Source: Echiichthys vipera (lineage: Eukaryota > Chordata > Actinopteri > Perciformes > Trachinidae). Taken from it: a stretch of DNA of 64,000 nucleotides. The stretch is from assembly GCA_963691815.1 (NCBI GenBank), contig OY829645.1, forward strand, positions 17,680,672 through 17,744,671, read 5' to 3'. The position numbers were made by a program, and so were the translations under genes. Below the pieces are notes generated by a model. That model did no database searches and had not been told where the DNA came from. It worked only from the letters and a program-made list of their open reading frames with translations. Shown piece by piece: positions 11,001-22,375 of the stretch; the stretch's first letter is position 1, and the number at the start of each line of letters is the position of its first letter.

Positions 11001-13543
11001 ATTAGTTTTTTTGTGTATTATTTCAGGCTAAACTAGTTAGCTTATATTTCATAGGCTCACTGTCTATATATTAATTCACCCTGACATTTTCAGGCTAATT
11101 GGTCATCATTTGTTATCTCATATAATCTGTTTTTTAAAACAACACTATGTGTCATGTTGCGACAGAATAATTAATGGAATAGTTTTGGATTAGTCATAGA
11201 GTTTGTGTGTTTTCTAAATGTAATGTGTATTACTCCTGCCCCAGTATTTATTTGCTTTTCTAAGTCTTGTGAATAAGCAAAGCCATGCAAATCCTGTCAA
11301 TAGTGATATTGGAACAGGTACAGTGGTTTGGGTCTGGCCATGTGTTTATTTATGTTGACCTCCAGTATTCTGTGTCCTCGGATAGCATTGGTGTGGTTTC
11401 CTGTTTAGTTCTCCAGAACAGCACAGGGTTCCTACCTCAAAGTGAACAGGGTGTTGGCTGCATGTTTTTTTTTAAATAACCAAGGTATTCCAACAAAAAT
11501 CTTTATTTTGTGGAAAAAACAAAATAGAAAAAGTAGAGAACAGTAATTATTGTTTCAGAACAGAAGAATTAAACAATGTTTTTTAGGGCTATACCAGTGT
11601 TTCCCATACATAGACCAATGTGTGTTGCTGCGCCACAGAATCAACACTGAGCGCCACAGATTGATTACAGGTTGTTTTTTTTAAACGCAAGAGAGTGAGA
11701 GGCGCATCTCACTGCGTACTGCTGAAATATAGTTAAATGACGACTGAGACAGTGAGATTCTTTCTACAGCTGCATTTCTAGTTGTGATGAAATGACAAAA
11801 ATAAACTTTCTGATGCACGCACACCAGCGGACAGAGAGCGTGCCCCCCCCCCCCCCCCCCCCCAAAAAAAAGGTGTAAACCTAGGGGAAACACTGTGCTA
11901 TCTATCATCGCCTGTTGTCAGTCTGTACAGGGGAGAGGTCTCCATACAGCCCTGCACCACAAATTGCTACCTGGTCTGTGGGAAACACTGCTATAGGATT
12001 CAAAAATGAATAGTAAGTGTAGAGGCCCTTGCTTTGAATGACTTCAGCACATCTGTGCCCACAGGACATCACTAGTATCGCACACTGCTCTGGTTTGATC
12101 TTGGTCCATTCTTCTTGCAGTCTCTTCCACAATTCAGCAACTGTAGTGGGTTTCTTAGCCATTACTTTGTTGCCAAGGATTTTCCAGAGATTCTCTGTTC
12201 TCTAATTTCACTCACTGTTTTTTTTTTTTTTAAAGATTATTTTTTTGGCAGTTTTCAAGCCTTTATTTGATAAGACAGACAGGAAATTGGGTGATAGAGG
12301 GGGAGCAATGCAGCAAAGGGCGCAGGTCCGAGTCTGACCCGCGGCGGCTGCCTCTGCGACCTTCAGCCTCTTTATATAGGGCAACTGCTCTAATCACTCA
12401 GCCACCGGCCGCCTCACTTTTTCCCCCCCACAAAAATAAAGGTTTTTGTTGAAGTGCCTTGGCTAGTACAGCAGTGGTATAGCCACAGCGAATATTCTAT
12501 CAAATTGTTAACAATAAAAAAATAACAATATTTCATAAATAATTATGTACATTGGTCTCTAATTTGATATCCAGTGTATATTTCACTCAAAATTAAGTTT
12601 AATTAAAACAAGAAAAAAAGCCCAGGCGCAACTTTTCTGTTCCTGCTGGTGTATTTTATATTGTAAAGCTAGAATTTATTATCCGATTAAATATAAGAAA
12701 ACAGACAAGTACAACAAACTATTATCTCCATGCGGATACACAGGTTCTGTTGATTAAAGACTCATGTATCCTCAAGCAAAGTTTATCATGAATTAAACTT
12801 TTAATAAAACCTTTTGTAATTCATTATCAAGCTTTTGTTTATTTTATTTACTATATATACATATATTTTTTGAAATCCTATGTAGGTTATACTTGAACAA
12901 AACATTGAATGAAGTCGTCTTAATCAAATGGACTCCTGTCTCTTCCTGCAGATGACACCCAATCTCCTCCAGTGGATGTAACCGGGAACTCGCTACAAAA
13001 TGGTGATGAAAGCAGCCAGTTAGGTATCTAACCCCACACTTTTCTTTGATAAATACAAAAGAACAAAGCTTAAATGTAGATTTAACCTTGTTAAATTTGA
13101 AAATGGAATTGGTGCTGCGCAAAGTATGTCAGTTGAAGATGTGTGTGAAACATAAAAAATACACTTTTTTATTAAAGCCCTTCAAAGTCTTCAATTTCTT
13201 CACTTCATGTCTGGACAGTTTAGATGTGAGCTGCAACTTGACTGGTTGGCGGAAGCGAACAATCACAATGGAGTAATTGTAATTTTTTCTTTGCTCTTGT
13301 CTTGATCCTGTGTTTTTTCCCCATTATTTGCCACATTACCATCTAGATGAGGCCGGAGCTTCCGGATCCTCCAGCTCCTCTAAAGGCGCCAAGTCTTCTA
13401 CATCCACCGCCACCAAAAGGTCCGTCCAAGAAATGACAGCGAAGTCGGAGGTCTTCAAATCCCTGTTCACCACCCACAGCTCTGCCAAGCGCACTAAAGA
13501 TCAGACATCCAACTGGGTCACCCACACCCCATATCACTTCTAG
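5063..13543 (+). CDS. rtf2: Replication termination factor 2, last four coding exons
   Basis: Coding exons are 5063-5173, 5406-5460, 12952-13023 and 13347-13543 (stop TAG), all bounded by AG and GT with phases that join. The first encodes CGETFEDTDVVVLNGTKEEV, followed by a charged helix; this is the end of the second zinc-binding module. The middle exons are Lys/Ser-rich and low in complexity. The last ends with the family signature FKSLFTTHSSAKRTK and a W-V-T-H-T tail. Rtf2 is a nuclear protein associated with replication forks; human RTF2 is removed from stalled forks by the proteasome through DDI1/2 so that restart can occur. The N-terminal exons are outside the window. The 7.5-kb intron 5461-12951 holds several transposons. 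Possible polyadenylation signals lie near 13791 and 14146. The central linker is shorter and more divergent than in mammals, as expected for its disordered part. Confidence 0.93.
5930..6245. repeat. Dispersed teleost repeat fragment
   Basis: The block with CTTCTACTCCACTTCAAGTC and CAGTTACTAGTTACTTTACC resembles a high-copy fish repeat. Its usual partner end (AAGTAGTACTTGAGTAAATG) occurs at 40843-40862. Boundaries are uncertain. Confidence 0.35.
7321..7927. mobile_element. Harbinger-like element nested in hAT copy 1
   Basis: Terminal inverted repeats AGGGTCTGCTCACATTGTCC and the reverse complement of GGACAGTGTGAGCACGCTC bound a block of about 607 bp. TTA lies on both sides (7318-7320 and 7928-7930), fitting the TWA target preference of PIF/Harbinger elements. 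The second copy of the host hAT element (60130-61398) lacks this block, giving an empty-site comparison. It carries a remnant of a Myb-like DNA-binding frame and an 18-base G run (7858-7875). Confidence 0.7.
7614..7919 (+). pseudogene. Myb/SANT-like transposon protein remnant
   Basis: The frame from the ATG at 7614 begins MAVKGSCWCGAEVECLLQIW and continues SDENIQKQ. This fits the first helix of the Myb/SANT-like domain that PIF/Harbinger elements encode beside their transposase (usual pattern W-T-D-E-E-V-x-x-L-L-x-I-W). The expected later helices are not recognisable and the frame runs into the G tract, so it is probably decayed. The link to the enclosing element is by position. Confidence 0.45.
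9597..10593 (-). mobile_element. PIF/Harbinger DNA transposon, decayed
   Basis: The left end GGACCTCGTTTATAAA and the reverse complement of the right end (TTTATAAATGAGGCC) form a terminal inverted repeat. CTG flanks both sides (9594-9596 and 10594-10596), matching the CWG/TWA 3-bp duplications of Harbinger elements. On the minus strand 9705-9785 encodes a HARBI1-type transposase fragment. About 1 kb is too short for an intact two-gene Harbinger element, so much has been lost. Confidence 0.72.
9705..9785 (-). pseudogene. HARBI1-like transposase fragment
   Basis: The minus strand reads MYGFSNVIGAVDCTHVAIRA then PSEN and a stop. The run G-x-V/I-D-C-T-H-V-x-I-x-A-P-S-E is the block around the first catalytic Asp of the DDE domain of HARBI1-type transposases. 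The frame is interrupted by a stop directly after it, and a neighbouring frame (INAFIHRFFISATV) appears to continue the domain, so it is a frameshifted pseudogene. Confidence 0.65.
11843..11863. repeat. Homopolymer C tract (21 bp)
   Basis: Uninterrupted run of C followed by seven A residues inside the large rtf2 intron. Length is likely polymorphic or assembly-sensitive. Confidence 0.9.
12222..12413 (-). mobile_element. tRNA-derived SINE
   Basis: On the minus strand the element starts GGCGGCCGGTGGCTGAGTGA, with TGGCTGAGTGATTAG acting as a box A-like motif. It continues to a degenerate box B (GGTCAGACTCGGACC) and the CTTTGCTGCATTGC block, and ends near TAATCTTTAAAAAA. It shares its 3' half with the copy at 1186-1319. 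RNA polymerase III promoter boxes indicate tRNA ancestry; the parental tRNA is not clear. Confidence 0.6.
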
Positions 13544-14160
13544 TAACTATCACTCAGAGCAAAGATAACCATTTTTAGATTGCTCCATAAATTGTGACCC
13601 ATTACTGATAAATATAGTTCTAAAAAGTTTTTAACCAACAGTTTGAGGACCAGGCACTCAGTATGTGTCTTTACCATGGTTTTTACTGACTCACAGTATT
13701 TCACTGTGAATATGGTGAATGGGGCTCCAAAAAAAATTAATTTAACAGATAAACAAACAAAACCACACCACAGCAGGAGAGTATCTCTAAAATAAAAGAC
13801 CAACACACTTTTCCCCTCCCCTCATCTCCCTTTACATATCTCTGCATCTCTCTTACTCTCTCAACAGTCCTGAGCTCTCTCATTGGCTGTCTCTCCCTCC
13901 CTCTAGCCTATCCACCATCATTCTTTCTTAGCATGTCTTCCTGTCATCCCAAGTCCCCTTTCCCCCTCCGCTTCTAATAATAGGCCCCCATTAAATTCAA
14001 GCTTTCTCTTCATTTCAACTATTTCACTGTAGACAAAATATTTCATCTATACCTTAAAAAAACAAGCCATAGTTATTATACATGGTGGAATCTTTGTACA
14101 GTTGACCTGATTTAAATTTTATTATTGCTGTTGTAAAATGAAAATAAAACAATGAAAGTA
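13544..14160 (+). other. rtf2: rtf2 3' untranslated region
   Basis: Non-coding sequence after the rtf2 stop codon, with AATAAA motifs near 13791 and 14146. The second, in an A-rich context, is a plausible major cleavage signal. The middle (13800-13990) is strongly pyrimidine-rich. Confidence 0.45.
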
Positions 14161-14629
14161 AGGTTGTTTTCATTTATTTTGACTGCTACTGTAGTTACAC
14201 ACCATAACTATTTTTAACTTGGTTTGAGACATGTTTTGCTGTCATTTCTAGTCATTAGACATAGTCTGTCAATCTTTCGTAATAAAATTAGATTAAATTT
14301 ATTTGGCTGCTTTCATGTGGTGTTCTGCTAGCTTGATGAACTCTTTCTCTGAGCTAAGAATAGTACTGATGTGACTGACTGTTTTGTCCAGTTATAAGTC
14401 AGATCCTATGTATTTCAAGGGAAACGGAGATAAAATTAGCAAAAAGTTTTATTTATTTTGCCCCACAATATAAATAAACTGATTATAATTTGTATTTTGT
14501 TTGTAACCGTTGTATAATCACATTATACACTGGCCTTTACAGTCATTATTGGCTTAAGACCCTCTTGTGTAATATTGCTTAATTAAATCACTATTTAAAT
14601 GGCATGTAGTACAATAGTTTCACTCATCT

Positions 14630-15210
14630 CATCTTCAACCACTTATCCAGGGTCAGGTCGGGGGGGCAGCAGCTCTAGCAGGGGACCCCAAACTTCCCTT
14701 TCCCGGGCCACATTAACCAGCTGTAACTGGGGGATCCCGAGGCATTCCCAGGCCAGTGTGGAGATATAATCTCTCCACCTAGTCCTGGGTCTTCCCCGAG
14801 GCCTCCTCCCGGCTGGACATGCCTGGAACACCTCCCTAGGGAGGCGCCCAGGGGGCATCCTTACTAGATGCCCGAACCACCTCAACTGGCTCCTTTCAAC
14901 GCGGCTCTACTCCGAGTTCCTCACACATGGCTGAACTTCTCAGCCTATCTCTAAGGGAGACTCCAGCCCCCCTCCTGAGAAAACCCATTTCGGCCGCTTG
15001 TACCCGCGACCTCGTTCTCAAACTGCAACCCCTCCACACCACGACTATGCCTTGATATCCTGTCCATGAAATTTTAGAAACAGGATTGGTGACAAAGCGC
15101 ACCCCTGGCGGTTCCCCTTTTCCTCTCCTGAGGTGTCGAATGGTTTTCCAGAAGCACCTCGGTGCTTCTCCCACACCCGCTGCTTTGCCTCTGACACAGC
15201 AGATACAATA
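14630..15210 (-). mobile_element. 3' end of a non-LTR retrotransposon
   Basis: The minus-strand frame 14643-14885 begins MRWFGHLVRMPPGRLPREVF and continues with GRRPRGRPRTRWRD and LLELLPPRPDPG. This is the conserved C-terminal tail that follows the reverse transcriptase domain in many fish LINEs. Upstream on the minus strand (14896-15210) is further RT-linked sequence with stops and frameshifts. The RT core is missing, so this is a dead, 5'-truncated copy. The subfamily (L2/Rex-like) is not certain. Confidence 0.7.
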
Positions 15211-15734
15211 GTTTAGGCAAAAGTAAATGTCCAACTTTCAGAACAGGCAATTACCTCTGCCTAGAAACTTTTAAGTGTCACTGAGTGTTTTTTCAAACCT
15301 TTTCAACACGAGTAGCTGTAAACATCTGATAACAGAGGAGCTGGCTTGCTAAGCCAAGATTAGCTGAAGCATATATTGTTTACACCTAGATGCAAACAAC
15401 GTTTGTTAAAGACGAGAAAAATAAAAATACTGCTATTGGAATGAAGTCACAACTACACTGATATGGTGTAAAGTAAAAAGATGACACTAATACAGTGAAA
15501 GAGTACTGAAGTCAGAGTGAGAACATGACTTTTGATTACACTGCCTGGATTACCCCCATCATCTTCATCACTCCCATCGTCACCAACACCATCATCATGT
15601 CTTTTGGTTGCAGTCTTCTTTCTTCTCTCAGCAGGGGTCTTCTGGTGGACCTCCCCCATCAGTGAAGTGAATATATGTTGAATATCCAATATAAGACCAG
15701 CTGCACCGCGGTGCATCATAGCCACCGCCTTTCT

Positions 15735-16101
15735 CCTCTGTGTTTCCTCTTTGGTTCAGTCACACCGGGAATGTGCCGCCACATCGCTGCGCTCTAAAAC
15801 TTTTAAAGGACGCTGCATTGCTTCTGAGGGGAACTATTTTCTACAGCAGTGACGCTGGGGGAGCTACTTCAGTGCGACACACTACAAATCACCGCTTTAG
15901 CGCTACCGTTAGCTACCGTCGTAATTTATCATTTTATAGCTAGTACAATGTTTTGCTATATCAGCATAATTTACGGCACAAGCACGACCATCGGGACAAA
16001 CATTTACCCGCCCCGTGGCATGTAGCCCCCCAAAATTAAATCGCCAGGGGAATATTTTAGTCGCATTTGGCGAGTGGCGACCGCTAATTTATAGCCCTGT
16101 T
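15735..16101. repeat. Probable DNA transposon remnant
   Basis: The right end reads as CAGGGCTATAAATTAGCG on the minus strand, the kind of end seen in fish hAT-like elements, and the interior has GTCGC/GCGAC blocks. No matching left end or target duplication was found, so the left boundary is a guess. Confidence 0.3.
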
Positions 16102-16411
16102 AGCGCTGGTCTGAAGTAGGTAGGTCAGAGCTGTGTGTCTGTTATAGGTTTAATGATATATGCACACAGTATATCATGCTTCAAAATTACTGCCATTCCT
16201 GCTTTCTGTGTAATGTAAATATTCAAGCTAACGGTCCTCAGGTCCAAGTGAAGAAGAGAACACACCTGTATTTAATAGGCAATTGATGATAAAACATAAA
16301 AGCGTTTTGTCCTAATTTGCCTAAATGAGTCATCATCTGATATTAGAACTTTTCAGAAAGATACACTGGCCAATTCTCCAATGTTATTGCCTGCGTTGTT
16401 GGTGATGTTAT

Positions 16412-16720
16412 CATAGACATAAAGAGTAGACGCCTCATCGAACGTTGGGCCTATTGGCGCTGACGAGCGGTGGGGCCGCCATCTTGGCCCGGTCGCCCGC
16501 TCCACTCAGTGTAAGGACAGGACACGGTTCAGCGTATTTTAATATTCACAGTGGGATTAACAGTAATAGAATATTATGATATATGATATATGTGATGTAT
16601 GATAGGTGTTTTGCAAACACTATAAATATAAACAACAATAGAAATCATTTATAGAGTATTAATAGGCTATATTTCATACATGAATACATAAATCTCTCTC
16701 TCACTCACTCTCTCTCTCTT

Positions 16721-16774
<54 letters not shown>

Positions 16775-17431
16775 GCACGCACACACACACACACTCAGAG
16801 AAAATTAAAATACATATAAATCAAGAGTATCAATACAATTAGGTCAGAGAGAGAGAGATGACATTTTGGACACATCTAAATACAAGTCAAACAGACACAG
16901 TTCCATTTAAAGCACTAAAAAAACAAAACAAGAGCCGAACCCTATATGTTAATAAATATTCAGAAATGATCCATGCTCTGCCAGTCGAATAGTAGTGGTA
17001 GTGGAGAGGAGAGGGAGGGTCCACATTTGAGCGAGTGTGTGTGGTATAAAAATATATATAACATTTTGTTAAATCGATCATTTTCACACTGTTTTGTTAT
17101 TGCACAGTTACCAATTAGAGTGTAGCTCTAAATATGTATCTACCTGCCACAGCCTGAGGGACTCACTATTACATCCAAAAATGCATGGATTTATGTATAA
17201 TTGTTTAAAATTGTACTGTACCGTACTGATTATGAATTGTAATATTGTAATATTAGATTAGAGCAGGAATACGCTGCACAGTGCTCTGGCATCTTGTTCC
17301 TTCTGCTGCTCAACTCAGAGGCTCAACGAGTCACTCATAGAACTGATCTGGGAGAAGGACCGGTCCAAGATGGCGGCCGCATTTCTCGCGGCCCAACGTT
17401 CGATGCGGCATCTACTCTTTATATGTCTATG
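16412..17431. mobile_element. Non-autonomous DNA transposon with long inverted repeats
   Basis: Imperfect inverted repeats of about 75 bp start CATAGACATAAAGAGTAGA at the left and the complementary CATAGACATATAAAGAGTAG at the right. Both contain ATCGAACGTTGGGCC and GCCGCCATCTTGG. An exact 8-bp duplication, GATGTTAT, flanks the element (16404-16411 and 17432-17439). The 8-bp duplication suggests the hAT superfamily. No transposase frame is present, and the interior includes a dinucleotide microsatellite (16694-16797). Confidence 0.8.
16694..16797. repeat. (TC)n/(AC)n compound microsatellite
   Basis: Runs of TC followed by AC inside the inverted-repeat transposon. Confidence 0.85.
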
Positions 17432-19034
17432 GATGTTATTGAGACCATAACGTGGGGTTTCACACCTGATCTGGGGCTGTCGGTGATGGGAACTGCGACT
17501 TCTATACTGGAATCATCAAGTTTAAAGACACTGTAACATGACAACATTCTTTATATTTACCTATTGACATAGAAGCGAATCTATTATGCCCATGCACATG
17601 ACTTGCTCATTTATTTGCCATATCATAATATAATATAGGAGACAAGCAAAGAAAGTAATTCAAAACATTTACTTTATAATAATGAATGAATTAATTAAGA
17701 ATAGTTCTTCACCATGTGTTTATTCCCTTATGCAATCTGAGTTAGCATCCCAACCAAGGCCCATCAAGTAGTTAATATCCTAATGTTGAAAACTCAGTAT
17801 TTAGCCTTTTCCTCCTGTCACACATTAATGAAATAGTAGCCTTTTACAACAAAGTGGGTTGATAGCATTTTTTGTTACAGAGAGCAACCAAACATGCAAA
17901 TAAAATCAAATTAACATTACTTTCCTTGGCTTTTGCATATCTTGTTTCACACTAGTGGTAAATCCGTAAAATGTCCAATCTTCTGTTAAATCTCTCCATG
18001 TGGAATTGAAAGAGAGGAAAGGGTATCCATGATTGCACCGGCTTGAAAAAATTAGCTCTGCATGCAGAAATCTGATTGGCTCATTTGCTGATGGGCCATT
18101 AATTTGTTGGGGGGATGGAAGCCTGTTTGAGCACTGCAAGTAGGGCTTGACATTAACACCCCGCAAAATGTGGGTGAATTTTAGCTGTGGCAGGAAACAG
18201 AGTTGCCACTTTGGCTGGTTGAATATAATTGTAGTCTTCCGAGGGTCATCTGAATTAATAAACTGTTGGCAAAGTGATACAATGACTACAACTCCCTTGA
18301 GCACTCGTGACGGACGACACTTCCGTGTAGGATGGACAAAAAAAAAAAAAAGTTAAATTGAGAAACACAGCTACAACTAGAGAAGTAGATCCAGACGTGA
18401 TTAGCAACTATCGATATGTGGTAGAAAAAGAAAATAGCCTTCAATGACAAGTGGAAGGCAGGTAGAGAGAAGCTAACGTATGATGCCATTAGGAAAACAA
18501 AGTACTGCACAGATTGTATTTTCTTACGGCTGGGAAAAGCAAAAGGGTTTTTGTTTGGCTGGTGATCAAACAAGTTAGTGTCAAGCCCTGAGTGCAAGTA
18601 CAAGTATGTAAACACTTTCCCTGATCTAAGTTTGGAGGGCAAAAATTGGAAAACAATGTCACAGATCCACACATCCAATCTTGAAATACAGAAGAGGCTG
18701 AAATTATCACGAAACATCTGAAAATGAATATTGACAATAATGATAATAATAAAAATGTTCAAGAAAAGGGAAATTCACACTAAAGACACCATCTCATCTA
18801 AATTCTCTTTCTCCCTCTGTATTCACTCCCTGCTCCCTTTGCTCTGTGACTCCTTACTTGTCCCTTCTGCCAAAGTATGATTTAGTAAAATTACTATCAC
18901 CTTCTTTATTTCATCTTTTTGTTTGAGTTTGCATCATTTTAGATTTAAGTTGTAGAAATTACTGTGTCTGGTGCTATATGTTTTGACTATGTCAAGAGCC
19001 CTCTATAACAGTTGGTCCCATGGCCAGGAGCGTA

Positions 19035-19254
19035 CCTATGTTCCCCGGGTCCTATGTTCCCCGGATCCGATGTTCCCCGCTTTTCACAGAAGGGGTCCTA
19101 TGTTAATATTTTTTCCTCAATCAATGCCAAATTCCACGGCAAATAGGCCTATGTAGACCCTAATCCTACCCCCCTAACCCTAACAAAATGCTGAAATAAA
19201 TTCAGGAAGGCAGAGGCTTATGTGACTGTGAACATAGGACCCGGGGAACATAGG
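19035..19254. mobile_element. Palindromic MITE with perfect 25-bp ends
   Basis: Positions 19035-19059 are the exact reverse complement of 19230-19254 (the end starts CCTATGTTCCCCGGGTCC). The interior carries repeated TATGTTCCCC blocks and ACCCTAA-like runs. A related, longer copy lies at 58500-58869 in the opposite orientation. No coding capacity. Target duplication not resolved because the ends are themselves repetitive. Confidence 0.7.
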
Positions 19255-19445
19255 GATGACCCCTCCATGACCTTGGTTATGTTTCAATCGTTTCAATTGA
19301 TGGCGGAAGTCACGGTGGTGATGAGTAGGAGGAAAAGAGTGAGGAGGAGGAGGACAGTTAGGAGGAACCAGCAAAGAGTGATACAGTTAAAGATACACGT
19401 GCAGGGCTGGATAGAACTAGGCTCTGCTGCAGATTGTGATCGTAA

Positions 19446-20705
19446 AGTCTAGCGACACTACTGTTGATGTAAACCCATACAGTCTATAGACACTACTGTT
19501 GATGTAAACCCATACAGTCTATAGACACTACTGTTGATATACTGTAAACCATACAGTCTATAAGCACTGCTGTTAGTGTAAACCCATGCTGTTTATAGAT
19601 ACTACTGTTGATATAAAACCATGCAGTCTATAGACACTGCTGTTGATATAAAACCATACTGTCTTTAGACACTATTGTTGATGTAAGACCATACCTTCTA
19701 TAGACACTACTGATGATATGAAACCATACAATCTATAGTAACTAATGTTGATGTAAGACCATACTGTCTATAGACACTGCTGTTGATGTCAAACCATACT
19801 ATCTATAAACACAACTGTTGATATACTGTAAAACCATACAGTCTATAGGCCCTACTGTTTATGTAAAACCATAGCGTCTATAGACAAAACTGTTGACATA
19901 AAATCATACAGTCTATAGACACTACTGTTGATGTAAAACCATACTGTCTATAGACATTACTGTTGCTGTAAAACCATAGAGTCTATAAACATTACTGTTG
20001 CTGTGAATCCATACAGTCTATAGACGCTTTTTTATGTAAGAACATAGAGCCTACAGACACCTGTTAATATACTGTAAAACCATCCAGTCTATAGACACTA
20101 CTGTTCCTGTAAAACCATACTGTTTATAGATACTACTGTTGATATACTGTAAAACCATACAGTCTATAGGCACGACTGTTAATGTAAACCCATACTGTCT
20201 ATAGACGCTACTTTTGATGTAAAACCATACAGTCTATAGACACTATTTTTTATGTAAGACCATACAGTCTATATAGGCACTATTGTTGATATACTGTAAA
20301 ACCATACAGTCTATAGACACTGTTTTTGATGTAAGACCATACAGTCTATAGACACCACTGTTGATGTAAAACCAAAACAGTCTATAGACACTGCTGTTGA
20401 TGTAAAGCCATACTGTCTATAGACCCTATTTTTGATGTAAAACCTTATAGTCTATAGACACTATTTTTGATGTAAGACCATACAGTCTATAGACACTACT
20501 GCTGATATAAAACTATACAGTCTATAGACCCTACTGTTTATGTAAAACCATACAGTCTTTAGACACTACTGTTGATAAAAAAAAACATGCTGGTTATAGA
20601 CACTATTGTTGATGTAAAACCGTACAGTGCATAAACACTACTGTTGATGTAAAACCATACTGTCTATAGACACTACTGTTCCAGTAAAACCATACTGTCT
20701 ATAGT
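19446..20705. repeat. 35-bp minisatellite, array 1
   Basis: Roughly 35 tandem units with the core CAGTCTATAGACACTACTGT followed by TGATGTAAAACCATA. Some units are longer because of an ATACTG insertion (GATATACTGTAAAACC). Each unit contains the self-complementary decamer GTCTATAGAC. Units vary by several percent and the array has no open frame. The same family makes arrays 2 (33588-35908) and 3 (39552-40468). Confidence 0.93.
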
Positions 20706-20747
20706 AATTCAACTTCTTCCCCGGAGTTGTTTGTGCTTTGTCATCTC

Positions 20748-21176
20748 GCAGGTCTCTGCTGATCGTGGTGGTGCCTACTGCCGCGGTCCTGTGGATCTCT
20801 GCTGATGGTGGTAGTGCCTGCTGCCTTGGTCCTGTGTATCAGGTCCCTGCTGATGGTGGTGGTGCCTGCTGCCGTGGTCCTGTGTGCTGGTCTCTGCTGA
20901 TGCTGGTGGTGCCTTCTGCCCTGGTCCTGCGCGCACGTCTCGGCTGATGGTGGTGGTGCCTGTTGCCGTGGTCCTGTGGTCCTGTGTGCAGGTCTCTGCC
21001 GATGGTGTCGGTGCCTGCTGCCGTGGTCCTGTGTGTAGGTCTCTGCTGATCGTGGTGGTGCCTGCTGCCGTGGTCCTGTGTGCTGGTCCTTGCTGATGTT
21101 GGTGGTGCCTGCTGCCCTGGTCCTGTGTGCAGGTCTCTGCTGATCATGGTGGTGCCTGCTGCCGTGGTCCTGCATG
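20748..21176. repeat. 48-bp GC-rich minisatellite
   Basis: About nine units with spacing 43-51 bp, with blocks TCTCTGCTGATGGTGGTGG and TGCCTGCTGCCGTGGTCCTG. It directly follows array 1. Open frames across it on both strands give His/Arg/Gln-rich repetitive peptides, a by-product of the period being close to a multiple of three rather than evidence of a gene. Confidence 0.9.
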
Positions 21177-21424
21177 ACGCTTCCTGCTACTTCAATAACT
21201 ATTAGTCATTTATTCTGTCACTAGTCTTATAAATTATAAAATTTGTAGCCATAAAAACACCATCAGTGACTGCCATAACATGTGGGTCATGTTCACATTA
21301 CTATAGATATTGTTATAGTTACTGTCACTCGCTGGCTGCTTGCATCTCTGGAAGTGTGTCAGTCTCTCTGTCTTTTGTCTATCTTTGTGTTTCTCTCTTT
21401 CTCTTTCCTTTTCTTCCTCCCCAA

Positions 21425-21612
21425 CCAGTCAAGACAGATGGCCGTCCTCCACAGAGCTGGGTCTGTCCGACGTTCCTGGCTGTTAAAGGGAAGGTTTTCG
21501 TTGCCACCGTACTCTATGGGGGAATTGTTGGGTCTATGCCTACTCTGTAAAGTGTCCTGAGAAAACCTTTGTTATGATTTGGCACTATAAATAAAATTGA
21601 AGTGAATTGAAA
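21425..21612 (+). mobile_element. 3' end of an L2-like teleost retroelement
   Basis: The segment shows the familiar order TTAAAGGGAAGGTTTTCGTT, GGGGGAATTGTTGGGTCT, CTGTAAAGTG and GGCACTATAAATAAAATTGA, ending in a short GAATTGAA-type tail. This is the conserved tail of an abundant fish LINE/SINE group. It is 5'-truncated and non-coding. Confidence 0.5.
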
Positions 21613-21618
21613 TTGTAT

Positions 21619-21734
21619 GGGGGCTACACGGTGGGGTAGTGGTTAGCACTGTCGCCTCACAGCAAGAAGGTTACAGGTCCCGGCCTGGGCCTTTCTTGAA
21701 GGCCAATGAATGTAAAGGAAAGCGCACTGCAGAG
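21619..21734 (+). mobile_element. tRNA-Val-like SINE head, left flank of the ERV
   Basis: The segment GTAGTGGTTAGCACTGTCGC followed by CTCACAGCAAGAAGG and an eroded box B (GGTCCCGGCC) resembles the D-arm, anticodon loop (CCTCACA) and T-arm of tRNA-Val(CAC). This points to a tRNA-derived SINE or tRNA pseudogene. The ERV begins immediately after 21734. The sequence right of the ERV does not visibly continue the SINE. Confidence 0.4.
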
Positions 21735-22375
21735 TGTTGAGATCAACCTGCAGTTGCCTCCCCGGGTTCGTTGATCGGAGGATGGAAGAAGAGATCTTGA
21801 GACAATGGCTTGAGATCACACCAATATCTTTATTGGAGCACTTTGCAAAGCGGAGACAAGTTCTGATACAACACCAACCAGGTCATACATCAGACGAGTC
21901 TGTTGTGGTCTAAGAGTAGCGGCTTTATATACCCTTGTGGGCTGAAGGTAACACCCCCAAGGTAAAAAAGGTGGCAACAGATGTTAATCTGCCTAGCAAC
22001 ATCTTATAACACTAAATGCTGAGAGAAGGAATTTAGTGCATGTCCCTATATGGCTATCTAGAGAGACAGATGTGTCTGTGTTTGCAACACACAAACTTCT
22101 TAGTTAAGGAATATGTGTGTGTGTGCCTAAAATGAGGAAATGAGCATTTCCTCTGTTTGTTAGAATCTTTCCAAGGTGATGGGTGAGAGGTCACGAGATC
22201 TCTATCTTCCTCTCTTTTCTGTGAGGCTCTGTGATTCAAGTTTATTATCTGCTCAACCAGCAAGGACTAGTCTCATTCCAGGGGTTTATGTACCATGACC
22301 CCACTGTGTACCAACTTCAGTTTAGCCATTTCAAAAGCCACATGAAGAGAGCAGCTCATTTCTCTTACTTCCACA
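21735..22375 (-). repeat. ERV 3' LTR
   Basis: It begins TG and ends CA, with 641 bp matching 32255-32895 at all but two positions. On the minus strand the TATATAAAGC element (near 21923-21932) and the AATAAA signal (21829-21834) mark U3 and R. This copy would supply the polyadenylation site of the viral transcript. Confidence 0.97.

Noticed and set aside
15897..16109. TTAGCGCT at 15897-15904 and 16102-16109 as an 8-bp target duplication
   Set aside because: The sequence after the left copy does not match the inverse of the right end, so it is probably chance.
20741..21175. Open frame of 144 codons, His/Arg/Gln-rich, across the 48-bp minisatellite
   Set aside because: The peptide simply follows the tandem repeat, both strands are open, and there are no splice or promoter signs.
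22054..22263. 69-codon frame in the LTR, present twice (also 32574-32783)
   Set aside because: It lies in U3, lacks any recognisable domain, and its duplication only reflects the two LTRs; a superantigen-like role has no support.
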